A DNA stretch of 64,000 nucleotides from Chara braunii (taxonomy: Eukaryota; Streptophyta; Charophyceae; Charales; Characeae): positions 1,647,014 to 1,711,013 of the forward strand of contig BFEA01000318.1 of NCBI GenBank assembly GCA_003427395.1, written 5' to 3'. A program made the position numbers and the translations under genes. Under the pieces are notes generated by a model. That model was not told where the DNA came from and did not search any database. It saw only the letters and a program-made list of their open reading frames with translations. Shown one piece after another: positions 46,560 through 56,150 of the stretch (within the stretch, counting starts at the first letter, position 1; the number at the start of each line of letters is the position of its first letter).

Positions 46560-46644
<85 letters not shown>
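46313..46644. repeat. (CT)n microsatellites and CG-rich runs
   Basis: Three CT tracts (46313-46326, 46385-46411, 46495-46644 with one N at 46559) alternate with two diverged copies of a ~100-bp segment containing 'cgcgtgcgcgc', 'tcgcttttacaattt' and 'ttaggcctctatttctgc'. The longest tract marks the left edge of the 2-kb exact duplication. Confidence 0.9.
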
Positions 46645-46648
<4 letters not shown>

Positions 46649-47021
46649 TCTCTTCCCTGCGTTTATCCCCTGCCACTTTACTCTGCCTCTTTCTTACAGC
46701 GTACAAGTGGGCCGTTATGGCACACGGGGAAGTGGGCAGCTCACACTCAACTTGATCACCGTGGCGAGCCTTGTATGTGAGAGGCATGGTGAAGGGGGAG
46801 TTAAAAGAAGAATGAGAAAAATGAATGAATGGTTTCAGTGTGCCCTTGTCTTGTTTTTTATTTAATTTTTATTTTTACCGTTTGTTCCGCAAAGTGCACT
46901 CTTTTAGTTCATAGATACGTGACAACATATATGCATATGTATATGGTTGTGCTATGTAGGATTGTGCATGAGTGGATAGAGGATCATCGAGCTTTCACTG
47001 GCTGGTGTAAGATCAACGTAC

Positions 47022-47316
47022 CTTCCTTAGGTACCAAAAGAAGTCTGTCTTCTCCATTCCCATGTAGGCAACACCTGCTGCTGATCCAATGATGAGAATG
47101 GAACCACCAGTGCCAGCACAATAGGCGATGAGGTGCCACAGACGATCATCAGATGGGAACTCTGATAACCCGTACATCCCCATGGTTGCGGCGACCAGAG
47201 GAACATTGTCGATAACCGCTGAAGCGAGGCCGATCAGGGTCGCAACCAAGTCCAGGCTTGGGATGTTTGAGCTGAGGAAGGCTGCAAGCTCCCTCAGAAG
47301 TCCTGCAGACTCCAAA
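47022..47316 (-). CDS. NHD1-like Na+/H+ antiporter exon (duplicate copy 1)
   Basis: Identical to 51194-51488; see that entry. Here no downstream exon follows in minus-strand direction, and the duplicated block ends at an adapter, so this copy is probably not a separate gene. Confidence 0.7.
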
Positions 47317-47605
47317 CTTCTCAGAGACATAGAGCGAAACGGTGGGGAAAAGAAACAAACAAAACCGACAACAACGACATAAACATGTACACACACACAC
47401 ACACACAGACACACATGCAGCCCACGCACAAAAAAATCATACTCTTGGTTAGCTCATTACTTTTCAGCGTTTTCGCTCCTCCCAACTATGTTGTTTATAT
47501 GCTCCTCTGTGTGTCTTCTGTGTTTCTTTGCCCGTGTTCTCCTTGATTGTCGAGTGAGTTGAGGACCTTCAGGATGTGCCAAATAGTCAGTTAGTGTTTT
47601 TTTTT

Positions 47606-47858
47606 GAAGTGCCTGTAACAATGCCTTTGTCGGTTTTTTGCCTAAGATCAAGTGTAGCATCTGTTCTGATCAGTTTAATATCTCGTCCGTGGTCCATCGG
47701 AGCACGTGACGATGAACTTTTTTTTTCCGGGGGTTCAGAGGGGTCGCATGGGTAAGCTTGTTTGCCCGACTCTTCCAGCGTTGCCTCTGTATTGCACTGC
47801 TGCAAAGAGCAGCGCGCCCCATTAAAAAAAAAAAAAAAAAAAAAGAAGTGCCTGTAAC
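47606..47858 (+). pseudogene. U2 snRNA retropseudogene (copy 1)
   Basis: 47621-47823 resembles U2 snRNA over its length: an ATGCCTTTGTCGG start, GCCTAAGATCAAGTGTAGCA (branch-point recognition region, GUAGUA changed to GTAGCA), TCTGTTCTGATCAGTTTAAT, and a 3' end with CCAGCGTTGC and TATTGCACTGCTGCAA. A 21-A tail follows (47824-47844). The whole is flanked by perfect 14-bp direct repeats GAAGTGCCTGTAAC (47606-47619 and 47845-47858). Poly(A) plus target-site duplication show LINE-type retroposition of the RNA. The changed branch-site region indicates a pseudogene. Confidence 0.85.
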
Positions 47859-48570
47859 GGTGTAACACTATTAGGGGGCCTCTCTCATTCAGGATGCCTA
47901 CGTGTCTGTGTTCCTCGTGGTGACGTATTTGCCAAACTGACTCCCCAACTCTTGATGGTGGAGTCAACCTACAATCTGTAGAGTCCCAGTTGTGGTGCGG
48001 GGTAGCGATAGTCCGCCTTGATCCGCACTGCAGGTATGGACTGCCTTTGTCGCTGCTGCCCTGCCCCTTGGCCTTGCTGCCCTCCTCCCTCGTCCTTGAT
48101 AGATGATGATGGTTTGGAGGGTCATCCATTACGAAACGACTTTCCCTTAACCCGCCGGTACACGGCCCCAGCCTTGCAGAAAAAACAACTCGTCCCCACC
48201 GGACTGTAGCAATGGCTCTGCCAACTGGACCACAATGGCTGTCGGCGCCAGGCAAGAAAAGCTTGGCGCTCAGTAAGGCGCCTCCAAGCCCGTGTGTACT
48301 GGTGGTTTAAGTGGATGTGCAATGACTTGCTGGTTTCTGGTCGTCTATAGCCTCTCTCTTGTCGAGGCTGTACTATCTATAGGTTAGATTCGTTATTTTG
48401 TTTGGCTGAGGGCTAACCGAGAGACCTGCCTGTAAGGAAAACATGTGAGGGACATATCTGTAGATTCGGTAAAAAACAGGCCCGTACTAACTGAATTTCC
48501 TACAGCTACCCTAACTGCGAATAGCAGACCCGGGCTACCCCTAGGACAGACAGGCCCTAAGGGCCTAAGC

Positions 48571-48608
48571 CTGTCTCTTATACACATCTAGATGTGTATA
48601 AGAGACAG
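48571..48608. other. Nextera mate-pair junction adapter (synthetic)
   Basis: The 38 bp consist of CTGTCTCTTATACACATCT followed directly by its reverse complement. These are two Tn5 mosaic ends as joined during Nextera mate-pair circularisation. This is library adapter and not genomic DNA, so sequence left and right of it should not be treated as contiguous. Confidence 0.97.
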
Positions 48609-48648
48609 CACACACACACACACGCACACACACACACACACACACACA
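48609..48648. repeat. (CA)n microsatellite
   Basis: CA dinucleotide run with one G interruption, starting immediately after the adapter. Confidence 0.9.
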
Positions 48649-48649
48649 C

Positions 48650-49349
48650 TCCCCTCCCCCCATCCTTGCTGGAGATTCTCCTCATTTTCAGCCCGCCCCT
48701 CCACCCTGCCACCAAAACCAAGCAGCCGCTACGTCCTTGTCTGCTGAGTGCTGGTTCCGTTGTAGGGAGAATAACGATCCTTTCACAGCGATAATTGAAG
48801 TAGGGTTAGATTAAGCTCAACTTGTGGGTTCAGGTGGCCTGAGTACACCGTGTTCGCCTCTCCAGCTCTGTTATTTTTTCGTCCTCTCCTCTCCTGCTGA
48901 TGCTTAGTATGCTTACCGATGACAGTCCTCTCCTTTTGACGATCCGAATCCCCAGATGTGACTGTCCTCTACCACCTCCGACAAGTTATGGCAGACAGGT
49001 CCACCCCTGTTTTCGAGGCAATCCCTCTCTGAGAAAATCCCCTATCCCTTCACACCGCCCCTCTGGCATTTTTGTCGATTCCTGGTTTCTGCGCCCCCCG
49101 CCCCCCCCCAACCCCTTCTCCACCTGGGGTGTTAAGTGGAGTGGGGCAGCTTGTCCCAACAAGTTACCCACCAGTGGGTTCAAACTGGGCCCAGTGGTGG
49201 GTCCATGCAACTTTTTCTCCTCTTGAATTATAAGGAGACGCTTTCTACTCGTGGATGACGCCACACACATCAGTCTCCCGTTGACCCGCAAGTCAAACAT
49301 AGAACAATAAATCCCCCACCATCGCTCTCGTTCCTTTTCCATCCTCTTT
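48650..49349. other. No gene recognised
   Basis: Only short frames. In minus-strand sense this lies 3' of the antiporter's last exon, so part may be its 3' UTR or downstream flank. Confidence 0.4.
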
Positions 49350-49505
49350 TTCATAAGGCCGACATCCTTGAGATACCATCATTGAAGTGACCGACCCCAG
49401 CCAATTCAGAATGATTTCGTTCGTTTCATCCGATAGTATCTGGATTTGAACTTGACTCTGTATTTCAACAGTTCATGGGTGTAACAACTGAGCTAGGCAG
49501 GTTGT
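49350..49505 (-). mobile_element. tRNA-derived SINE, copy 2
   Basis: The minus strand reads GCCTAGCTCAGTTGTTACACC (A box, split as TAGCTCAGTTG and TACACC), CTGTTGAAATACAG (anticodon-arm-like), AGTTCAAATCC (B box, 49442-49452), then a body sharing GGTATCTCAAGG and a GGTCGGTCACTTC-type stretch with copy 1. The best preserved head of the three SINE copies. Confidence 0.8.
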
Positions 49506-49666
49506 TCCCTGCAGTCTCTCACTTTTTTTTTTTTTTTTTTTTTTCTGCGCTTTCCACTCTTACCTGAGCTTGCTGATCTTTTTCATCCCCTCTGTATTAC
49601 TTCACAGCAGTGGCCTCATCGACCGTGGAAGAGGAAATTCACTCCTCTTATTAGTCGCGTTATGCC

Positions 49667-49862
49667 TCCTCTGAACTCCACCACCTCCTTTTTCAGCCCC
49701 TTACCTCCACCACCTCCTTTCCCCCCCCCTTACCTCCACCCCCTCCTTTTTCTTCCCCCTTACCTCCACCACCTCCTTTTTTTCCTCCTTACCTCCACCA
49801 CCTCCTTTTTTCCCCCCTTACCTCCACCACCTCCTTTTCCCCCCCCTTACCTCCACCAATCT
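49667..49862. repeat. ~29-30-bp minisatellite
   Basis: Six to seven units of CTTACCTCCACCACCTCCTTT plus a variable T/C tail. The plus-strand proline-rich frame across it is a by-product of the repeat. Confidence 0.85.
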
Positions 49863-49959
49863 TTTGAGATTTTCTTCCAAGTCTTGACTTCCAATATTTC
49901 TTCACATTGGACAAATAGCAAAATTGCCGAAAACACATCCTTCAATGATCCTTGACGTG

Positions 49960-50088
49960 CTACGAAAATGGAAATTGCGGGAGTTGGGGTAATGTGCCCA
50001 ACACATTTTCAAGATACACAGGACCCTGATTACTTAGAATGTACACTGCAATCCCGGCAGCATATCCTGCCAATGCTGGGAATGATAC
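49960..50088 (-). CDS. NHD1-like Na+/H+ antiporter, last exon
   Basis: Minus strand, 42 residues and a TAG stop. It starts after the acceptor TTTTACAG (50089-50096) with [20 protein letters not shown], which matches the end of the last transmembrane segment of plant NhaD/NHD1 antiporters, followed by a short hydrophilic tail. Its phase 0 start fits the GTACGT donor of the exon at 51194. Upstream in the intron lie a 35-bp C-tract and an A-tract. Plant NHD1 exchanges Na+ for H+ at the chloroplast envelope (family knowledge). Confidence 0.8.
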   Translation of the reverse strand, partial: VSFPALAGYAAGIAVYILSNQGPVYLENVLGTLPQLPQFPFS

Positions 50089-50101
50089 CTGTAAAAGGTC
50101 A

Positions 50102-50103
<2 letters not shown>

Positions 50104-50138
<35 letters not shown>

Positions 50139-50160
50139 ACCAAAAAAAAAAAAAAAAAAA
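50104..50160. repeat. Poly(C) and poly(A) tracts
   Basis: 35 C (50104-50138), 'acc', then about 19 A. In the antiporter gene this is an intronic T-tract and G-tract just 5' of the splice acceptor. Confidence 0.9.
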
Positions 50161-50544
50161 ATCCACCCACACACAAACACACAGACAAACAAACAAAAAA
50201 AAAGTGAGACTTGCGATATTTTTTGTTTCAATTTCTGGCTGTTTCACTACCATATTTATTATTTTTTGATTCGCCTTCACGTAAATTAAGAAATTCCTTG
50301 GTAAGTCCTTTCCTTGAATACCGTGAAATTTTACGCCAGGCAAATCTTCGACTCGACCTCCTCGAACCACAACAATAGAATGCTCTTGTAAATTATACAA
50401 TGAGACCAGTATGCATGAAACACTCGGACACAGATCACCACATCACACCGCACTCACAGATGTCAGACGAAGTCCAAAAGAGTCCACACAAACTTGGTCG
50501 TCTTCTCCGTCACCAGCGGCTATGGCCGCTGAGCTCAGCATGTA

Positions 50545-50580
50545 GGTCTCTCTGTCTCTCTGTCTCTCTCTGTCTCTCTG

Positions 50581-50626
<46 letters not shown>

Positions 50627-50731
50627 NNNNNNNNNNNNNNNNNNNNNNNNNNNNNNNNNNNNNNNNNNNNNNNNNNNNNNNNNNNNNNNNNNNNNNNNNN
50701 NNNNNNNNNNNNNNNNNNNNNNNNNNNNNNN

Positions 50732-50817
<86 letters not shown>
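50545..50817. repeat. (CT)n microsatellite with assembly gap
   Basis: CTGTCT then CT repeats on both sides of a 105-bp N run (50627-50731). Lies in the predicted intron between the two antiporter exons. Confidence 0.9.
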
Positions 50818-50820
<3 letters not shown>

Positions 50821-51193
50821 TCTCTTCCCTGCGTTTATCCCCTGCCACTTTACTCTGCCTCTTTCTTACAGCGTACAAGTGGGCCGTTATGGCACACGGG
50901 GAAGTGGGCAGCTCACACTCAACTTGATCACCGTGGCGAGCCTTGTATGTGAGAGGCATGGTGAAGGGGGAGTTAAAAGAAGAATGAGAAAAATGAATGA
51001 ATGGTTTCAGTGTGCCCTTGTCTTGTTTTTTATTTAATTTTTATTTTTACCGTTTGTTCCGCAAAGTGCACTCTTTTAGTTCATAGATACGTGACAACAT
51101 ATATGCATATGTATATGGTTGTGCTATGTAGGATTGTGCATGAGTGGATAGAGGATCATCGAGCTTTCACTGGCTGGTGTAAGATCAACGTAC

Positions 51194-51488
51194 CTTCCTT
51201 AGGTACCAAAAGAAGTCTGTCTTCTCCATTCCCATGTAGGCAACACCTGCTGCTGATCCAATGATGAGAATGGAACCACCAGTGCCAGCACAATAGGCGA
51301 TGAGGTGCCACAGACGATCATCAGATGGGAACTCTGATAACCCGTACATCCCCATGGTTGCGGCGACCAGAGGAACATTGTCGATAACCGCTGAAGCGAG
51401 GCCGATCAGGGTCGCAACCAAGTCCAGGCTTGGGATGTTTGAGCTGAGGAAGGCTGCAAGCTCCCTCAGAAGTCCTGCAGACTCCAAA
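51194..51488 (-). CDS. NHD1-like Na+/H+ antiporter, penultimate exon
   Basis: A 295-bp exon. The acceptor AG is at 51489-51490 after a pyrimidine-rich stretch, the donor is GTACGT at 51193-51188. It starts in phase 2 and encodes LESAGLLRELAAFLSSNIPS, LVATLIGLASAVIDNVPLVA, ATMGMYGLSEFP, DRLWHLIAYCAGTGGSILII and GSAAGVAYMGMEKTDFFWYL. The DNVPLVAA and AGTGGS-GSAAGV signatures and hydrophobic helices identify the NhaD family, close to land-plant chloroplast NHD1. The phases match the last exon at 49960-50088 across a ~1.1-kb intron. Upstream exons were not found in this window. Confidence 0.88.
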
Positions 51489-51777
51489 CTTCTCAGAGAC
51501 ATAGAGCGAAACGGTGGGGAAAAGAAACAAACAAAACCGACAACAACGACATAAACATGTACACACACACACACACACAGACACACATGCAGCCCACGCA
51601 CAAAAAAATCATACTCTTGGTTAGCTCATTACTTTTCAGCGTTTTCGCTCCTCCCAACTATGTTGTTTATATGCTCCTCTGTGTGTCTTCTGTGTTTCTT
51701 TGCCCGTGTTCTCCTTGATTGTCGAGTGAGTTGAGGACCTTCAGGATGTGCCAAATAGTCAGTTAGTGTTTTTTTTT

Positions 51778-52030
51778 GAAGTGCCTGTAACAATGCCTTT
51801 GTCGGTTTTTTGCCTAAGATCAAGTGTAGCATCTGTTCTGATCAGTTTAATATCTCGTCCGTGGTCCATCGGAGCACGTGACGATGAACTTTTTTTTTCC
51901 GGGGGTTCAGAGGGGTCGCATGGGTAAGCTTGTTTGCCCGACTCTTCCAGCGTTGCCTCTGTATTGCACTGCTGCAAAGAGCAGCGCGCCCCATTAAAAA
52001 AAAAAAAAAAAAAAAAGAAGTGCCTGTAAC
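51778..52030 (+). pseudogene. U2 snRNA retropseudogene (copy 2)
   Basis: Identical to 47606-47858: U2-like body 51793-51995, 21-A tail 51996-52016, 14-bp direct repeats 51778-51791 and 52017-52030. It lies in the presumed intron upstream of the penultimate antiporter exon, opposite to the gene's strand. Confidence 0.85.
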
Positions 52031-52930
52031 GGTGTAACACTATTAGGGGGCCTCTCTCATTCAGGATGCCTACGTGTCTGTGTTCCTCGTGGTGACGTAT
52101 TTGCCAAACTGACTCCCCAACTCTTGATGGTGGAGTCAACCTACAATCTGTAGAGTCCCAGTTGTGGTGCGGGGTAGCGATAGTCCGCCTTGATCCGCAC
52201 TGCAGGTATGGACTGCCTTTGTCGCTGCTGCCCTGCCCCTTGGCCTTGCTGCCCTCCTCCCTCGTCCTTGATAGATGATGATGGTTTGGAGGGTCATCCA
52301 TTACGAAACGACTTTCCCTTAACCCGCCGGTACACGGCCCCAGCCTTGCAGAAAAAACAACTCGTCCCCACCGGACTGTAGCAATGGCTCTGCCAACTGG
52401 ACCACAATGGCTGTCGGCGCCAGGCAAGAAAAGCTTGGCGCTCAGTAAGGCGCCTCCAAGCCCGTGTGTACTGGTGGTTTAAGTGGATGTGCAATGACTT
52501 GCTGGTTTCTGGTCGTCTATAGCCTCTCTCTTGTCGAGGCTGTACTATCTATAGGTTAGATTCGTTATTTTGTTTGGCTGAGGGCTAACCGAGAGACCTG
52601 CCTGTAAGGAAAACATGTGAGGGACATATCTGTAGATTCGGTAAAAAACAGGCCCGTACTAACTGAATTTCCTACAGCTACCCTAACTGCGAATAGCAGA
52701 CCCGGGCTACCCCTAGGACAGACAGGCCCTAAGGGCCTAAGCTGATAGACGGTCCTATAGCCTATAGCCGGGTTGGGAGAGGCCCTAGAGGCCGAAACAG
52801 AAACGGTACCGGTCGGTCAGTGAGTCCGGTCTAGGTCGAGTCTAGGCTAGAGTAGACTATAGATAGGTTAGGCACATCGGTTCAGGGCTTTCGGCAGTTG
52901 GTACCGAGTACATCGCTGCTGTGCTACGCG

Positions 52931-53746
52931 TGAACCGGAAGTGGTGACGGCTCAGCGTGGAGAGAGACAGACATAGCCAGACCTTCGGAGCGCCGGCCAC
53001 GGCTGGGACCTGCACTGTACTCTGTCAGCACGTGGGGCTGTACAGAGGTCTGGGCTACTTGAGGTCTGCTGGAGGCGAGAGAAGGTGGTGCCCTGCTGGA
53101 CCCTCCTCCGGAGTAGGGTTACAGGGTTGTGGCGCTGCAGCCATAGCTGCAGCTTCTTCCTCAGAGGTCATCTTGTCAGGAGCGGTGGCGCTGCTGCAGA
53201 CTTCCACCCGGGAAGTCTTCCGACACTTCGTCATCATCAGATACTGTGGCGCTGGTCTTCTTCTTCATCCTCTGAGTGGTGCTTGGCCTCAGAGGCCTGT
53301 TTCAGGGTGGCGCTTCCGTCTGGAGGCTGCACATGGGTGGCGCTTGATGTTTCAGGGTGGTGATAGCGGTTCATCAGGGTTGGGGAGTGAAGCGCTGCTC
53401 GTTTCTGAGCAGCGCACCATAGTACTGGGGTTATTCTGACAATTTGAGACTCTGAGTTTAATAAACAGTGTTGACACTGTGTCCAGACTATCATCATTTC
53501 ATGGTTTCTTGGATGTGATCTCCTAGGCTTTCCTTTATGACTGGTTGTGAGGATTGAGTGGAGTGAATTGCACTTTCAGTGTACCCTGTCATACCGCATG
53601 GTCAAGTCGTCCGCTGTGCTTATCTCTCCCTGTGCGGTGTGATACTCCTATCCTCTCCCCTTCCTTCTGTGTATGTCTGGGCATACCTGGGAGTCTATGT
53701 GAGTGAGTGTTGGTCTTCAGACAACAGACAACCAGAATCATAGCAG
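52931..53746 (+). mobile_element. Candidate solo LTR (Ty3/gypsy)
   Basis: The right 100 bp (53645-53746) are clearly similar to the 5' LTR end at 54520-54620 of the gag-pol element ('ctctccccttc', 'gggcat', 'gtgagtgttg', 'cagacaacca', 'aatcat'). A polyadenylation-type AATAAA lies at 53460-53465. ACGCG occurs immediately before the TG start (52926-52930) and after the end (53747-53751), a possible 5-bp target duplication. The U3-like half has five copies of GTGGCGCT. The ending CAG instead of CA makes the exact border uncertain. Confidence 0.5.
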
Positions 53747-54144
53747 ACGCGTGGAAGTGAGATATGACGATCCAGAGAAATGTGTAATTTCTGAGCCTAC
53801 TGAAATAAGTCGAGAATTTTGTGATTTCAAATTTTCAAGGTCCTTGCATCCCCGGGGATGGATAGAACCAGTGTTGCACACCCCGACGGTCAGCGGCCCT
53901 TGACTGGTCGGCTGCCGACCCGTCGAGCGGTCGGCTGGTCGGCACCTACCGGTCGGGGGTCGTCGGCAACCCGCAACAATTTTTATTTTTATTTATTTAA
54001 ATTATTTTTTACTTTTTTTTTGGGTCCAGAACCCCTAATAACACCACCAACACCCCCATAGCGTCCCCCAATACCCCCATACACCCCCCCAACACCCCCA
54101 AACCGTCCCCAACACCCTCATTACCCCCCCCAATAACCCCTACA

Positions 54145-54520
54145 CCCCTGCAATGACTTGCTGATTTGACTGTTGTGTTCTGTCTGCGAGGCTGTATCGT
54201 ACAGCTAGGGTTAGATTAGCAAATTTTTGCAAAGGGGCGGAGCCCACTGTATCTAGCACCTGCCACGGACCCAGATAACGAGGCAACAACTTGGGAGAGA
54301 TATCCTCCTCCCTCGACAACTCTGAACTGGATACCCAGACATGGTCGCCGGTACGAATGGGGGAAGGACACCGATGCCGGTTAGCTTGTTCAATCATCGC
54401 CTTTTGGGCTTTGAACAAGTTAGCACGTGCCCTACTCAGCAGTCCCAGGAGTCAGATCAGATCGCGGCTTATTGATGAGATCATCAAGAGGCTGTCGTGG
54501 TTCACGTCCCCAGTGTGTAC
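54145..54520 (-). repeat. Inverted copy of the Ty3 pol 3' end (left arm)
   Basis: This is the reverse complement, with divergence, of 60720-61110. The minus frame 54418-54140 gives FKAQKAMIEQANRHRCPSPI, RTGDHVWVSSSELSREEDIS and LLPRYLGPWQVLDTVGS, the integrase C-terminal region. The inner end reads CCCCAGTGT next to LTR sequence, while the right arm begins at ACACTGGGA: the same short sequence on the two junctions. Confidence 0.85.
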
Positions 54521-54633
54521 TCTGTCTCCTCTCCCCTTCTCCTATGCGTGTATGGGCATGTATGAGATCGTTTGAGTGTGAGTGTTGATTGAAATCGACA
54601 GACAACCAAATTCATGACAGTTGGTATCGGAGC
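54521..54633 (+). promoter_or_regulatory. 5' LTR end and tRNA primer-binding site
   Basis: The LTR remnant ends near 54619-54620 (ttcatgacag). It is followed after one or two bases by TGGTATCGGAGC (54622-54633), 11 of 12 identical to the TGGTATCAGAGC site complementary to plant initiator-Met tRNA. This sets the start of the Ty3/gypsy internal region. The LTR is cut off on its left by the inverted pol fragment. Confidence 0.75.
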
Positions 54634-56150
54634 AGGATCGAAACTGACTAACTGAGGGTTGAGCACAATTGGGGCATCTTCTTCTTCTAACGAGATTCTG
54701 GAGAGAAGACTCATGACAATTCATCTTCAGTGTTGAATCGGGCGAGAAGAAGACTTGCAGGCGGTTATTACTGTGGCTCAGTGATTGGACAGATCAGGCG
54801 TTGCTATTTTAGGAGAGCGCCTGACTCAGGAGTGGCGAGTACAGAGAATTTCGCCAGATCCTGAAGGGGTAATAGAATTGCGATTTTGTTTAGAATGGCA
54901 AAATTCATCAGAGGGTGTTGAAGTACTGAGTGGCGAGAGCTTCAGAGGATTGCGCTGTGGTAGATTGGTCTACAGAGCCAATCAAACACTGAATTGGGCT
55001 ACTCTCGCCCAATATCAGTGTCAGCGAATCAGGGGGTAAGTGGCGCTCTACTTTTGTCTACAATACAGAGTGCCATCTGACTAGATTCAGTGAATCTGGC
55101 ACTCTGGGTGAAGCGCCTTAGTTCTCTCTACAAGATCAACAAGTTTCAAGAGCTTCTGTACGTGGAGTCCAGAGGAATGGTCTCTGAAAGAAAGTGGCGA
55201 GACGTGCAGATACTCTGCCATGGCCAGATCTTCACCTTCTTCTTCAATCTTCCTCTGAAGTGAGTATGTTCCGTGCAGAACTCAATGTGGCGAATTATTA
55301 AGGATTCTCAGAGTCAGAAATGATGGACTATCTGTCAGTGCAGATCTAAAAATAGATTGTCAGACTACATGACAGCCATAGCCATCTTCTTTCCCAAATC
55401 TCAGTTGCTCATAACTTTCAGTCTGTTTTCTCTTTTCTTTTCAAATTCTGTCTGGGACTGCTTGACACTATTGCGCTCGATAATGTATGTACAAATCGTT
55501 AATTTTGTACTGGAAAAGTAGTGATACTGAAGATTATAATTCTGCGCTGAGCCTACCTTCAGTCTGTGTTAGCTAGGGTTAGTGATAATTATAAATTTGT
55601 CCGTCAGAATTCCATTTTGTTAGTTGTTTGTGAAATGCAATTCTGTTGTTCACATCTGTGTGAAATCGCTAGCCCAGATTTCCAGTATTTGAGTCTGTAC
55701 AGTGAAAACTGTAAATCGCCATACCCCTGGGTGTGGCTGCCATAGTCATCATTGGTTGAAATTGAGTCCGAGTCTGAGTGTTGAGCAATTCAGTAATCCG
55801 TGAAATCTTATTGGTCTCTAACTGTCTGCATTTAGCTATTCTATCTCTCCTACTGATTGTCGTTGTACTATATTGGGCACTGAAATTCTAGTGACCTCTA
55901 TAGAACGAGCGAAAGTGTCCAGAACGGTCCAGGGTAAGTGAAATGGAAATCGAGTGATTGATTTTGCTGGACTGTGTCTAACTGACGCCTTGCCACCAGA
56001 GAAGGCTTCTAACCCCTGCCGCTTGTTGCCCATTCACCCACACTAACACAGTGTTAGAGAGGGTAGCGATTTCTGCGGTACTGCAGGGAAACAAAAAATT
56101 GTTACTGACTCTCTTGGTTTGTTCGACTAATTACTGTATTAACTGGAGCA
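54634..56150 (+). other. Long leader of the Ty3/gypsy element
   Basis: About 1.5 kb between primer-binding site and gag ATG. An open frame without ATG (54785-55038) gives VAILGERLTQEWRVQRI, PDPEGVIELRFCLEWQN, VEVLSGESFRGLRCGRLVY and TLNWATLAQYQCQRI, which reads like real protein, and ends at GTAAGT (55036-55041), a perfect splice donor. The motif GTGGCG recurs (near 54834, 54932, 55040 and 55195) as in the candidate solo LTR. The rest holds only short frames. Confidence 0.45.

Larger units (their letters stand above)
46497..48570. repeat. Exact ~2.07-kb duplication, copy 1 (likely assembly artefact)
   Basis: Every open frame and homopolymer length in this interval is repeated without visible change 4172 bp downstream (up to 52742). 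Copy 1 begins in a CT microsatellite and ends exactly at a synthetic Nextera junction adapter. The downstream exon of the antiporter gene is not present to its left, unlike for copy 2. I therefore think copy 1 is a misassembled duplicate of copy 2. Confidence 0.85.
50740..52742. repeat. Exact ~2-kb duplication, copy 2 (probably the true locus)
   Basis: Matches 46568-48570 with no difference that I could find. It continues naturally into 52743 (tgatagacggtcc...), where copy 1 stops at the adapter, and on the left the CT repeat leads to the antiporter's last exon. Both facts favour this as the genuine copy. Confidence 0.85.

Noticed and set aside
46254-46787. Arg/Glu-repeat protein frame over the CT microsatellite
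   Set aside because: The frame is created by the dinucleotide repeat on the minus strand; the plus strand gives a Leu/Ser repeat. Same for 50510-50959.
47587-48255. 222-codon minus-strand frame (also 51759-52427)
   Set aside because: It runs antisense through the U2 retropseudogene and its A-tail (giving an F-run), so it is not a real gene.
49662-49955. Proline-rich protein frame
   Set aside because: Generated by the ~30-bp CCTCCACCA minisatellite.
50400-50520. Further exon of the antiporter
   Set aside because: No NhaD-like sequence in any frame between the two exons; this is intron.
46497-52742. A genuine recent tandem gene duplication of the antiporter
   Set aside because: The synthetic adapter at 48571-48608, apparent identity of all tracts, and the missing last exon next to copy 1 favour misassembly.
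52957-53439. 160-codon plus frame
   Set aside because: It lies in the candidate LTR and follows GTGGCGCT repeats; composition is Gly/Ala/Ser-rich without any domain.
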